64,000 bases of DNA from Burkholderia cenocepacia (GTDB taxonomy: Bacteria; Pseudomonadota; Gammaproteobacteria; Burkholderiales; Burkholderiaceae). Each line of letters starts with the position of its first letter. The first letter of the stretch is position 1. The stretch spans positions 2,666,001-2,730,000 of the forward strand of contig NZ_CP060040.1 in NCBI RefSeq assembly GCF_014211915.1, given 5' to 3'. The position numbers were made by a program, and so were the translations under genes. The notes below the pieces were generated by a model. That model worked only from the letters and a program-made list of their open reading frames with translations, was not told the DNA's origin and made no database searches. Below, in pieces: positions 7,679 through 16,363 of this stretch.

Positions 7679-8830
7679 ATGACGTTCCACATTCGTTCGC
7701 TTTCCGGCGTCGCCCTGACCGCCGCGCTTCTCGCGTTCCAGACGGGCGCGGCCCATGCGCAGGAGACGATCGTCAAGGTGGGCGTGGCCGGCCCGCTGAC
7801 GGGCGGCGGCGCCGCCTACGGCAAGGACATCGAGAACGGCGTGCGCATGGCGGTCGACGAAGCGAATGCCGCGCGCACGATGGTCGGCGGCAAGCCGGTG
7901 AAGTTCGTCATCGCGTCGCAGGACGATCAGAGCGATCCGCGCACCGGCGTGCAGGCCGCGCAGCAACTCGCCGACGCGCAGGTGGCCGTCGTGATCGGCC
8001 ACTTCAATTCGGGCACGACGCTGCCCGCGTCGAAGATCTACGCGAAGGCCGGCATTCCGATGATCACGCCGTCGGCGACCAATCCCGACATCACGCGCGC
8101 CGGGCTCGGCACCGTGTACCGCGTGATCGCGACCGATACGCAAAACGCGGGCAACGCCGGTGCGTACGCCGCGAGCGTGACGAAGGCGAAGCGCATCGCG
8201 ATCATCGACGATCGCACCGCGTTCGGCCAGGGCGAAGCCGACGAATTCGAGAAGGCCGTGAAGGCGAACGGCGGCACGATCGTCACGCGCGAATTCACGA
8301 ACGACAAGGCCGTCGACTTCAGCGCGCAGCTCACGAAGATCAAGAGCACCAACGCCGATCTCGTGTTCTTCGGCGGCCTCGATGCACAGGCCGCGATGCT
8401 CGTGAAGCGCATGCGCCAGCTCGGCATCCGCGCGCAGTTCCTCGCGGGCGGCGGCGTGATGAACGCGAACTTCATCAAGCTGGCCGGCAATGCGGCCGAA
8501 GGCGCATCGGTGTGGGAATACGGGCAGCCGCTGTCGCGTCTCGCGAAGGGCAAGCTGTTCGAAACGAAATTCAAGCAGAAGTACGGCGTCGACATGCTCG
8601 CGTATGCGCCGTTCGCGTACGACGCGACGTGGATCGCGATCAACGCGATGCAGAAGGCGAACTCGACGAAGCCGGCCGATTTCAACGGCGCGCTGAAGGG
8701 CACGCGCTACGACGGCATCACGGGCACCATCGCGTTCACGAACACGGGCGACCTGAAGAATCCGAGCTCGACGCTGTATGAAGTGAAGAACGCCGCGTGG
8801 CAGCCCGTCACGACCCAGTCGGCGGACTGA
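7679..8830 (+). CDS. Branched-chain amino-acid-type ABC transporter substrate-binding protein
   Basis: A 383-residue periplasmic binding protein of the LivJ/LivK (Leu/Ile/Val-binding, type I) family. Residues 1-28 form a signal peptide ending AAHAQ. The mature part has the family landmarks KVGVAGPLTGGGAAYGKDIE, VVIGHFNSGTTLPASKIYAK, PMITPSATNP and YAPFAYDATW. It binds an amino acid or related compound and hands it to a Liv-type permease, but no permease or ATPase genes are in the window, so it is an orphan or acts with components elsewhere. The FAD oxidoreductase gene follows 151 bp downstream on the same strand, suggesting uptake plus oxidation of one substrate. A paralogue lies at 23399. 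Confidence 0.93.
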   Translation: MTFHIRSLSGVALTAALLAFQTGAAHAQETIVKVGVAGPLTGGGAAYGKDIENGVRMAVDEANAARTMVGGKPVKFVIASQDDQSDPRTGVQAAQQLADAQVAVVIGHFNSGTTLPASKIYAKAGIPMITPSATNPDITRAGLGTVYRVIATDTQNAGNAGAYAASVTKAKRIAIIDDRTAFGQGEADEFEKAVKANGGTIVTREFTNDKAVDFSAQLTKIKSTNADLVFFGGLDAQAAMLVKRMRQLGIRAQFLAGGGVMNANFIKLAGNAAEGASVWEYGQPLSRLAKGKLFETKFKQKYGVDMLAYAPFAYDATWIAINAMQKANSTKPADFNGALKGTRYDGITGTIAFTNTGDLKNPSSTLYEVKNAAWQPVTTQSAD

Positions 8831-8981
8831 ACGCAACCCGCGCGCGGGCTTTCGCGGCGATGCCGGACGTGCTGAAATAGCCGCAGCGATCGTCCACGAA
8901 GCCTGCCCGCGGCACGCCGCGCGAGTCGCGGCGCGAATCACCCACAGGCCCTGAGCCTTTTACGTGCAACCGGAGTCAGTC

Positions 8982-10154
8982 GTGAGTTCTCAAGTCGTCA
9001 TCGTCGGCGGTGGTGTGATCGGCAGCTCGATCGCTTATTTCCTGCGCGCCACCGATCCCACGGTCGCCGTGACCGTCATCGAGCGCGACCCTACCTATGC
9101 CAGATCGTCGTCGGCGCTGTCGGCCGCGTCGATTCGCCAGCAGTTCTCCACGCCGCTGTCGATCGAGATGTCGCTGTTCGGCATCGAGTTCCTGCGCACG
9201 ATCGGCGAGCGGCTCGAAGTGGACGGCAACCGGCCGTCGATCGATCTGCACGAAGGCGGTTACCTGTTCCTCGCGACGCCGGCCGGCGACGCGACGCTGC
9301 GCGAGAACCATGCGCTGCAGACGCGCCTCGGCGCCGATATCCGGCTGATGGACGGCGACGCGCTGCGCGCGAAGTTTCCGTGGCTGAACGTCGACGATCT
9401 CGTGTCGGGCGCGTACGGCGTGAGCGGCGAAGGCTGGTTCGACGGCTACGGGCTCGTGCAGGCGCTGCGCAAGAAGGCGCAGGCGCTCGGCGCGCGCTAC
9501 GTGCCGGCCGACGTGAAGGACGTGGTGCGCGACGGCCGCAGGATCACGCATGTCGTGACGGGCGACGGCGAGCGTTACGCGTGCGACACGCTCGTCAACG
9601 CGGCCGGCGCATGGACGCGCACGCTGTCGTCGATGATGGGCATCGACATTCCCGTGTATGCGCGGCGGCGCAGCATCTTCAACGTGTCGTCGCCGGCGAA
9701 GCTCGCCGATTGCCCGCTGCTGATCGATCCGACCGGCGTGTATTTCCGGCCGGAAGGGCGCACGTATATCTGCGGCACGTCGCCGAGCCCGGATCGCGAC
9801 CCGGACGACCTGCCGCTCGACGAAGTCGACCACGACCTGTTCGACGACGTGATCTGGCCGACGCTCGCGCACCGCGTGCCGGAATTCGAGGCGCTGCGCG
9901 TCGAGAATTGCTGGTCCGGTTACTACGAGTACAACGTGTTCGATCACAACGCGATCATCGGCTACCACCCCGAACTCGACAACGTCGTGTTCGCGAACGG
10001 CTACAGCGGCCACGGGCTGCAGCAAGGGCCGGCGACGGGGCGGGGCGTCAGCGAACTCATTCTGGGCGGGCGTTACGACACGCTCGACCTGTCGTCGCTC
10101 GGCTGGGCGCGCGTGCTCGAAAACCGGCCGATCGTCGAAAAGAACGTCGTGTAG
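8982..10154 (+). CDS. FAD-dependent oxidoreductase (D-amino-acid oxidase/sarcosine oxidase fold)
   Basis: A 390-residue DAO-family flavoenzyme. The FAD-binding Rossmann motif is at the N-terminus (VVIVGGGVIGSSIAYFLRAT). The C-terminal signature NGYSGHGLQQGPATGRGVSE is typical of amine or amino-acid oxidases and dehydrogenases of this fold. GTG 8982 was chosen because CGGAG lies 6 nt upstream and the Rossmann motif starts right after it; GTG 8964 is an alternative. It follows an amino-acid-binding-protein gene, so oxidation of an imported amino acid or amine is the likely role. A strong terminator closes the unit at 10213. Confidence 0.9.
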   Translation: MSSQVVIVGGGVIGSSIAYFLRATDPTVAVTVIERDPTYARSSSALSAASIRQQFSTPLSIEMSLFGIEFLRTIGERLEVDGNRPSIDLHEGGYLFLATPAGDATLRENHALQTRLGADIRLMDGDALRAKFPWLNVDDLVSGAYGVSGEGWFDGYGLVQALRKKAQALGARYVPADVKDVVRDGRRITHVVTGDGERYACDTLVNAAGAWTRTLSSMMGIDIPVYARRRSIFNVSSPAKLADCPLLIDPTGVYFRPEGRTYICGTSPSPDRDPDDLPLDEVDHDLFDDVIWPTLAHRVPEFEALRVENCWSGYYEYNVFDHNAIIGYHPELDNVVFANGYSGHGLQQGPATGRGVSELILGGRYDTLDLSSLGWARVLENRPIVEKNVV

Positions 10155-10212
10155 CGCGGCGTGACCGCCCGGTATGGGGTGGGCGGGATTCTCCTAGTGT
10201 CTCAAACCCGTT

Positions 10213-10238
10213 GGCCCGACCGTGTCGGGCCTTTTTTC
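10213..10238 (+). terminator. Rho-independent terminator
   Basis: A perfect 8-bp stem GGCCCGAC / GTCGGGCC with a 3-nt loop, followed by six T. It ends the binding-protein and oxidoreductase unit. Confidence 0.9.
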
Positions 10239-10252
10239 GTTGCGCGGGCGGG

Positions 10253-11434
10253 TTATCGCGCGCCGTAGACGGCATCGCGCAGATCGAGCGTGTACTGCCC
10301 GTTCATCCCTTCGTAGAGCGTGTTCGTCAGCGACACGACGGTGAGCCCGCGTGCGCGGTCGACGAACCACGAATGACCGTAGACGCCGCCCCAGCGCCAC
10401 GTGCCGACGGATTCCGGCGACGCGGCCGCCCGCGGGTCGCGCAGCACCGAGAAGCCGATCCCGAAGCCCGCGCCGGGCAGGTCCGGCAATTCCCGATCGC
10501 CGGTCTGTACGCGGCCCATCTCGTCGACCAGCTCAGCCGGCAGGATCGTGCCGCCGCCCGCGCGCAGCGTGTCCAGCACCGTCAGCACGTCGCCCGCGGT
10601 GCCGACCATCCCGGCGCCGCCCGACGGGAACGCGTGTGCATTCAGCGCGCGCGACGGCGAGTACGTGACGCCGACGAACCCTTCGTCGATGGGCACCGTC
10701 TCGTTCTCGGCGAGCCGGTGCGGCTGCGGCGTGTCGTTCACGTACGGCGTGGCGAGCCGCGCCGGATCGCGTGCGACGAAGCTCGTGTCGCGCGCACCGA
10801 GCGGGCGCAGCACGAGCGCATCGATCGCATCGGCGAGCGGCACGCCGCAGACGGCTTCGATCAGCGCACCGATGACGTCGATCGACAGCGAATAGTTCCA
10901 GCTGGTGCCGGGCGCGAACAGCAGCGGCACGCTCGCGATCCGGCGCAGGTTTTCGGTGAGCGTGATCGATGCGCCATCGAGCCCGTCGGAGACACCCGCA
11001 CGCGCATAGGGGCCGTTCGCGTCGGTTTCGTTGAAACGATAGTCGAGGCCGGCGGTATGCACGAGCAACTGGCGCACCGTGATCGTCGGCACGCGGCCGT
11101 CGGGCAGCGCCGGACGGAATTCGGGCAGCCAGCGCGCGATGTCTTCGTCGAGCGACAGCTTGCGTTGCGCGACGAGCGCCATCGCGGCCGCCGAGACGAT
11201 CGGCTTCGTCACCGATGCGAGCCGGAACAGCGTGTCCTCGCGCATCGGCGTACGCGATTCGCGATCCGCGAACCCGGCCGCGCGGCGATAGACGAGCTCG
11301 CCGTCGCGGGCGACGAGGACGACCGCGCCGACCAGGCGCTGCGTGTCGAGCTGGCGGGACAGGACCGTGTCGATGCGTTCGGCGAGCGCCGGATCGGTGG
11401 ACGACTGCTGTGACGATGCGGGAGAGGAGGTCAT
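10253..11434 (-). CDS. Beta-lactamase-fold serine hydrolase (EstB-like esterase)
   Basis: A 393-residue serine hydrolase of the class C beta-lactamase/penicillin-binding protein superfamily. The SxxK motif is LASVTKPI near residue 74, the Tyr motif is in WNYSLSIDV, and the HxG-like C-terminal region is WGGVYGHSWFVD. The family includes the esterase EstB of Burkholderia gladioli; with no export signal this is probably a cytoplasmic esterase or lactonase rather than a resistance enzyme. ATG 11434 was chosen for the ACGGAAA ribosome binding site; upstream in-frame ATGs at 11488 and 11467 lack one. It stands alone, convergent with the oxidoreductase. Confidence 0.88.
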   Translation of the reverse strand: MTSSPASSQQSSTDPALAERIDTVLSRQLDTQRLVGAVVLVARDGELVYRRAAGFADRESRTPMREDTLFRLASVTKPIVSAAAMALVAQRKLSLDEDIARWLPEFRPALPDGRVPTITVRQLLVHTAGLDYRFNETDANGPYARAGVSDGLDGASITLTENLRRIASVPLLFAPGTSWNYSLSIDVIGALIEAVCGVPLADAIDALVLRPLGARDTSFVARDPARLATPYVNDTPQPHRLAENETVPIDEGFVGVTYSPSRALNAHAFPSGGAGMVGTAGDVLTVLDTLRAGGGTILPAELVDEMGRVQTGDRELPDLPGAGFGIGFSVLRDPRAAASPESVGTWRWGGVYGHSWFVDRARGLTVVSLTNTLYEGMNGQYTLDLRDAVYGAR

Positions 11435-11710
11435 CGAAGTTTCCGTCGTGAAGAGCCTGGTCGACATGTTATGAGGCGGTTGCCGCACGCGTCGTTAACC
11501 CTTACTCCGAACAGGGCGATGGGCGCGGCACGGGCCGGCATGGGCGAACACCGACCCCGGCGGCCGACAAAATAGGCGCCAATCGTCCGTTGGCGTTCGT
11601 TAGAATCTGCTTTCGTCGAGGAAATGACGCATTTGCATGGTGCAGAGCAGTATCGAATCGAAGACGCTGCTCGTCCTGATTCCATCGTTCATCTTTCACC
11701 GGAGGCGAGC

Positions 11711-12838
11711 ATGCCAGGTTTACTTCCCGATGTTGACCGCGAGGGGCTCCTTGAATATTCGGTGGTGTACACCGATCGCTCGATCAACCATATGTCGCAG
11801 CGTTTCCAGGGCGTCATGCGCGACATCTCCGCCACGCTGAAAAAAGTCTACAACGCGAAATCGGTCGCGATCGTCCCAGGCAGTGGGACGTTCGGCATGG
11901 AAGCCGTGGCGCGACAGTTCGCGACGAACAAGAAATGCCTCGTGATCCGCAACGGCTGGTTCAGCTTTCGCTGGTCGCAGATCTTCGACATGGGCAGCAT
12001 TCCGTCCGAGACGACGGTGCTGAAGGCGCGCCCGGTCGAAGCGGGCAGGCAGGCGGCCTATGCGCCGGCGCCGATCGACGAAGTGGTTGCCGCGATCAAG
12101 GAAAACAAACCCGATCTCGTGTTCGCGCCGCACGTCGAAACCGCGTCCGGGATCATGCTGCCCGATGCGTACCTGCGCGCGGTGGCCGATGCCGTGCATG
12201 CGGTCGGCGGCATGTTCGTGCTGGATTGCATCGCGTCCGGCACCGTGTGGGTCGACATGCAGGCGAGCGGCGTCGATATCCTGATCAGTGCGCCGCAAAA
12301 GGGCTGGAGCGCGTCGCCGTGCTGCGCGATGGTCATGTTGAGCCCGCTCGCACGCGAGCGTATCGATGCGACGACCAGCACCAGCTTCGCGTGCGATCTG
12401 CGCAAGTGGCTGCAGATCATGGAAGCGTACGAGGGCGGCGGGTTCGCGTATCACGCGACGATGCCCACGGACAGCCTCACGACGCTGCGCGACGTGATGA
12501 AGGAAACCGACGCATACGGCTTCGACAAGGTGAAGGCGGAACAGCTCGAGCTCGGCGAGCGCATTCGCGCGCTGCTGACGGAGAAGGGGATCAGGAGCGT
12601 GGCCGCGAAAGGGTTCGAGGCGCCGGGTGTCGTGGTGAGCTACACGGACGATGACGGGATTCGCACCGGGAAGAAATTCGCCGATGTCGGTTTGCAGATC
12701 GCGGCGGGCGTACCGTTGCAATGCGACGAGCCGGAGGATTTCAAGACGTTCCGGCTCGGGTTGTTCGGTCTCGACAAGCTGCATGATGTCGATGGCGCGG
12801 TGAAGCGGTTTGCCGATGCGTTGAACCGGATTGTTTGA
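11711..12838 (+). CDS. Class V aminotransferase (alanine-glyoxylate/serine-pyruvate type)
   Basis: A 375-residue PLP enzyme of the class V aminotransferase family. The PLP lysine lies in SAPQKGWSASP, and the region VAIVPGSGTFGMEAVARQF and the Asp of FVLDCIASG belong to the cofactor site. The start at 11711 follows GGAGG by 6 nt. The family moves amino groups between alanine, serine, aspartate or 2-aminoethylphosphonate and a keto acid; the substrate cannot be fixed here. It is a single-gene unit with a terminator at 12869. Confidence 0.9.
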   Translation: MPGLLPDVDREGLLEYSVVYTDRSINHMSQRFQGVMRDISATLKKVYNAKSVAIVPGSGTFGMEAVARQFATNKKCLVIRNGWFSFRWSQIFDMGSIPSETTVLKARPVEAGRQAAYAPAPIDEVVAAIKENKPDLVFAPHVETASGIMLPDAYLRAVADAVHAVGGMFVLDCIASGTVWVDMQASGVDILISAPQKGWSASPCCAMVMLSPLARERIDATTSTSFACDLRKWLQIMEAYEGGGFAYHATMPTDSLTTLRDVMKETDAYGFDKVKAEQLELGERIRALLTEKGIRSVAAKGFEAPGVVVSYTDDDGIRTGKKFADVGLQIAAGVPLQCDEPEDFKTFRLGLFGLDKLHDVDGAVKRFADALNRIV

Positions 12839-12868
12839 CGCGGTTTTGCGGGGTGGAGTGTTTTGGTG

Positions 12869-12900
12869 GCCGCCGCTCATTCGTTGAGCGGCGGCTTTTT
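12869..12900 (+). terminator. Rho-independent terminator
   Basis: An 11-bp stem GCCGCCGCTCA / TGAGCGGCGGC with a 5-nt loop, followed by TTTTT, directly after the aminotransferase. Confidence 0.9.
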
Positions 12901-12934
12901 AGTCGTTGAAAACGCAACCATTCTGGATCGTGAC

Positions 12935-13504
12935 ATGACCGAAGGCGCTCTGACGTTTGCCAGTCAGGCTGAATGGGAAAGCTGGTTGGAGCAAAACGGC
13001 GGCACGTCGACCGGAGCATGGCTGCGGTTCGCGAAAAAAGGCGTGGGGCAGCGAACCGTCAGCTATGAAGAGGCGGTGGAAAGCGCCCTCTGCCACGGCT
13101 GGATCGATGGTCAGAAGAAGGCCGAGAGCGAGCAATACTGGTTACAACGCTTTACCCCGCGTTCGGCGAAGAGCATCTGGTCCAAAATCAACAAGGACAA
13201 GGCCGAAGCGCTGATCGTCGCCGGCAGGATGCGCCCGGCCGGCCTGCGTGAAATCGAGAGGGCCAAACAAGACGGCCGTTGGGAGGCTGCCTATACGTCG
13301 GCCAGCAATTCGATCGTGCCGGACGACTTGCAGGCGGCTCTGGACGCCAATCCGAAAGCCGCGAAGTTTTTTGCGACGCTGAACAGCCGTAATCGCTATG
13401 CGATCCTGTTCCGGATACAGCACGCCAGGAAGCCTGAAACACGGGCACGCAAAATCGCGGAATTCATCGACATGCTGAAGCGGGGCGAGACGTTTCATCC
13501 GTAG
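12935..13504 (+). CDS. YdeI/OmpD-associated family protein
   Basis: A 189-residue protein of the YdeI family (sometimes called bacteriocin-protection proteins). Landmarks are WLEQNGGTSTGAWLRFAKKG, VESALCHGWIDGQKK, RFTPRSAKSIWSKIN and the C-terminal RKIAEFIDMLKRGE. The biochemical role is unclear. The start at 12935 fits the family N-terminus, but only a weak GGAT ribosome binding site is visible. It lies directly after the aminotransferase terminator and starts a run of genes of somewhat lower GC (about 12.9-14.7 kb) that may be a small acquired block. Confidence 0.85.
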   Translation: MTEGALTFASQAEWESWLEQNGGTSTGAWLRFAKKGVGQRTVSYEEAVESALCHGWIDGQKKAESEQYWLQRFTPRSAKSIWSKINKDKAEALIVAGRMRPAGLREIERAKQDGRWEAAYTSASNSIVPDDLQAALDANPKAAKFFATLNSRNRYAILFRIQHARKPETRARKIAEFIDMLKRGETFHP

Positions 13505-13600
13505 ATGAGTGGGGTTTCTGACGGAGATTTTGTCGAACCCGATCGACGCGGGAAATGTTCCGGTCGCCGTATGAACGGGAAAACAGGAATGGGAGCAAGA

Positions 13601-14035
13601 ATGCATATCCGCGCATCGGCGTTCAGCCCGCGTCGCGCGGCGCTCGGCGTCGTCATGGCGCTGACGTTGTCGTGGTTCACCGCTGCGCAAGCGCAGAGCT
13701 GCGCACCGGATAGCGTGGCTCCCGAGTGCTTGCTGCAGCGTAGTCAAGATGAGTTGCAGCGAGTCGATGGCGAATTGAACCGTACTTACCAAAAGGTTCT
13801 GAAGTCGCTGTCACGGCCACGTGACGAGTACGTCGACTATCCGGCACTCAAGGTGAAATTTGTCGCGGCACAGCGGCAATGGCTCCGTTTCATCGACGAC
13901 GAGTGTTCCGCTTGGTATCTGATAAACGAGGCAGGCGCGGATCGTAATCTTGATCTACTGACTTGCGAAATCGATAGAACACGGGATCGTACGCGTGAAT
14001 TGAACGCGTGGCTCAAGCAAGTGAGCCATGATTAG
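13601..14035 (+). CDS. Exported LprI/DUF1311-family protein
   Basis: A 144-residue secreted protein with a signal peptide (residues 1-31, ending TAAQAQ) and a DUF1311 domain: cysteines in SCAPDSVAPECLLQ, the motif LNRTYQKVL, then RQWLRFIDDECSAWY and a final CEID. LprI of Mycobacterium tuberculosis, in this family, inhibits lysozyme, so periplasmic protection against lysozyme is possible but unproven. ATG 13601 has GGGAG 5 nt upstream; ATG 13589 is an alternative. The downstream acetyltransferase starts about 100 bp later. Confidence 0.85.
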   Translation: MHIRASAFSPRRAALGVVMALTLSWFTAAQAQSCAPDSVAPECLLQRSQDELQRVDGELNRTYQKVLKSLSRPRDEYVDYPALKVKFVAAQRQWLRFIDDECSAWYLINEAGADRNLDLLTCEIDRTRDRTRELNAWLKQVSHD

Positions 14036-14141
14036 CGCAGCGCTAGATAAAGACAGCCATGAGTGCCGGGCGCGCGGCTAGAGTCAGCGCAGTCACGTGG
14101 TGCACCGGCATGGTAGCTCCGACATAACGGAGAAGCGAGCG

Positions 14142-14647
14142 ATGATCTCAAAGAACGTCCGCAGAGCGACGGCAGACGATGTCCCGGTGCTGACACAGAT
14201 CCGGAACGACGCCCATGCCAGGAAAGTCGCGCACGGCGACTACGTGTGGGGCAGGGAAGGCGACGGTTTTTCCGAGCGGTGGGTGCGAAACCATGTCGCC
14301 GAGAAAGCCGTGTACGTCGTCGAACAGGATGGCGCGCTGGTCGGCACGTTCTCGCTCGACTTCGACGAGGACAGGCACTGGGGCCGCAAGCGCCGATCGC
14401 CGGTTACGTGCATGGGCTTTGCGTGCGGCGAGGTTTCAACGGGCTCGGACTCGGCGGCTTCATGCTCGACTGGTGCGCTCATGAGGTGAGCCGCTTGAAC
14501 CGGCGTTTGCTTCGACTCGACTGCGGCGCTGAAAACACGAAGCTCTGCGCTTACTACGAGTCGCTGGGCTTTGTCCGCGTCGGATTGAAAACGGACGGTA
14601 TTGTCTGGTCCCTGTACGAAAAACCTGTCAGTTCGGCCAGCCGGTGA
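14142..14647 (+). pseudogene. GNAT acetyltransferase with frameshift
   Basis: An N-terminal part (MISKNVRRATADDVPVLTQI ... DFDEDRHWG) and a C-terminal part (PQAPIAGYVHGLCVRRGFNG, GLGLGGFMLDWC, CAYYESLGFVRVG) together make one complete GNAT N-acetyltransferase of about 168 residues, but they are in different frames. The break lies at about 14382-14385, inside TGGGGCC; one added base (for example tgg ggc ccg caa) restores the protein with an acetyl-CoA loop RRGFNGLGLG. The start has GGAGAAG upstream. It is either a recent pseudogene or a one-base error in the sequence. Confidence 0.85.
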
Positions 14648-14750
14648 TCGCGGCGGTCCGTCTGCAAACGCTGCCAGTGGGCCGCACGATTGACCATCGC
14701 GCGTTCGCGAACGGTTCGACGTCACTCGACGCCGCGTCACCGTTGCCCTG

Positions 14751-15326
14751 CTACGCAGGCAACAGCCCCGCTTTACGATAATTGTCGATCAGCGCGTCAT
14801 AGAGCGAGAGATCGGCGCGACTCCGCGCGATGAGCTGCGCGCCGGCGATGGCCGCGAAGATGGCCCGCGCCCGCTGTTTGCTCTCCCGGGCGCCGACCAC
14901 GGCCGCCGCGGACAGAGCCTTGCTCAGCCACGCGACATTCACGTCGGCGAAGGCCAGGACTTCTTTCATCACGACTTCCGGCAGATCGTCGGTTTCGGCG
15001 GCCATGAAGCTGCAAAGGCACAGGCGGTTGCCGGTCTCGAGCGCCTTGCGGAAGGTATCCGGATAGCGACGCAGGCAATCCAGCGGATCGCGCGAGTTGG
15101 CCAGCATGTCGTCCAGCGCCGCCGCCGAGTCTTCCCAATAACGCCTCGCTACCGCTGCGCCAAGATCGGCCTTGCTTTCGAAGTGGTGGTAGATGCTCGC
15201 GGCCTTGATCCCCACCTCGCTGGCGAGATCCCGATAGTTCAACCCGCCGTAGCCGTGCGTCTGCGCGAGCCTCGTGGCGGCCGCCAGGATTCTTTCTCTC
15301 GAGTTCGAGCTCGCATCGTTCGTCAC
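14751..15326 (-). CDS. TetR-family repressor
   Basis: A 191-residue TetR/AcrR regulator. The N-terminal helix-turn-helix spans about residues 9-56 (RILAAATRLAQTHGYGGLNY, then LASEVGIKAASIYHHFESKA). The C-terminal ligand domain includes CLCSFMAAETDDLPEVV. It is divergent from the glutathione S-transferase gene. An 18-bp palindrome in the shared region overlaps both predicted promoters, so it most likely represses itself and the GST until an electrophile binds. Confidence 0.93.
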   Translation of the reverse strand: MTNDASSNSRERILAAATRLAQTHGYGGLNYRDLASEVGIKAASIYHHFESKADLGAAVARRYWEDSAAALDDMLANSRDPLDCLRRYPDTFRKALETGNRLCLCSFMAAETDDLPEVVMKEVLAFADVNVAWLSKALSAAAVVGARESKQRARAIFAAIAGAQLIARSRADLSLYDALIDNYRKAGLLPA

Positions 15327-15357
15327 TGCTTCAGTCTCCGCGCACGGGAAAAGGGTG

Positions 15358-15386
15358 TTGACACCCGGGATTGTACCTTATATGGT
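15358..15386 (+). promoter_or_regulatory. Sigma-70 promoter of the GST gene
   Basis: TTGACA (15358-15363), 17 nt, TATGGT (15381-15386). The transcription start is expected around 15393, inside the palindrome. Confidence 0.7.
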
Positions 15387-15397
15387 TAACCTAACAA
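15370..15397 (-). promoter_or_regulatory. Sigma-70 promoter of the tetR gene
   Basis: On the minus strand: TTGTTA, 16 nt, TACAAT. It overlaps the GST promoter and the palindrome. Confidence 0.6.
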
Positions 15398-15406
15398 ACG
15401 TTAGGT
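15389..15406. promoter_or_regulatory. TetR operator palindrome
   Basis: ACCTAAC, 4 nt, GTTAGGT: a perfect 7+4+7 palindrome at the start of GST transcription, overlapping the -35 box of the divergent tetR promoter. Confidence 0.75.
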
Positions 15407-15472
15407 AGATTCATGAGAGACGTGTCTTTCACGTCGTCCGACCCAGTGCAACCGACTACGGAGCGCCCCGCA

Positions 15473-16165
15473 ATGACTTCCAGCAACGTCGATTTCGATG
15501 CAGCCCGACTGCCCCTGATGAAGATCCACGATTTCCCGACAGGGCCCTATCCGACCCGCGTGCGTATCGCGCTGGCCGAAAAAGGGCTGCAATCGCGCGT
15601 CGAGTTCGTGATGGTCGATCTTTACAAGGGCGAGCACAAAAAGCCCGAGTTCATCGCCGGCAAGAATTATTCGGGTACGTTGCCGGTGTTGGAGCTCGAT
15701 GATGGCACCTGTATCGCCGAGTGCACGGCCATTACCGAATACCTCGACGCGCTCGACGGCGTGCCCACGCTCACCGGCAGCACGCCACGCGAAAAGGGCA
15801 TCATCCACATGATGAGCAAGCGCGCCGAGCTCGAGCTGCTCGATGCCATCAGCGTCTATTTCCATCACGGCACGCCGGGGCTGGGCCCCGACGTCGAGAC
15901 GTATCAAAACCCGGAGTGGGGGTTCCGCCAACGCGACAAGGCGCTGAAGGGCATGCGCTACTTCGATGCCATTCTGCAAAGCCAGCCGTATGTCGCGGGC
16001 GAGGCGTTCTCGATGGCCGACATCACCGTCATCGGCGGTCTGATCTTTGCGATGCTCGTGAAGCTGCCGGTGCCCGAGGAGTGCGAGGCGCTTCGAGCCT
16101 GGTACGCGAGAATGCGCCAGCGTGAGAGCGTCAGGAACCAGCCGGTGTTTGCCAACCTGACTTGA
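15473..16165 (+). CDS. Glutathione S-transferase
   Basis: A 230-residue cytosolic glutathione S-transferase. The thioredoxin-fold N-terminal domain contains KIHDFPTGPYPTRVRIALAE and NYSGTLPVLELDDGTCIAEC, holding the cis-Pro and the gamma-Glu-binding E-C/S pair. The all-helical C-terminal domain includes PYVAGEAFSMADITVIGGLI, the usual N-capping motif. It conjugates glutathione to electrophiles. Either ATG 15473 (CGGAG 10 nt upstream) or ATG 15413 (20 extra residues, very short leader) could start it. The divergent TetR repressor and shared operator point to induction by a toxic compound. Confidence 0.9.
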   Translation: MTSSNVDFDAARLPLMKIHDFPTGPYPTRVRIALAEKGLQSRVEFVMVDLYKGEHKKPEFIAGKNYSGTLPVLELDDGTCIAECTAITEYLDALDGVPTLTGSTPREKGIIHMMSKRAELELLDAISVYFHHGTPGLGPDVETYQNPEWGFRQRDKALKGMRYFDAILQSQPYVAGEAFSMADITVIGGLIFAMLVKLPVPEECEALRAWYARMRQRESVRNQPVFANLT

Positions 16166-16363
16166 TCTGGCGCGGCCGCCGGTCGATAACGGGCAGGGGG
16201 TTCACGCAGCCCCTGCACGGCACACATTGAACGGCGCGGGCGTGGCAGGCGACGCTTCGTTATATGAAGTAATCGCTGTCATACGGCATGAAATCCCGTT
16301 CCGTTGAGTCGGCCAGAGTGGCGGGCGCCGTAGTCTGCACTGAGCCTTGGCCGTCGCCTCGCC

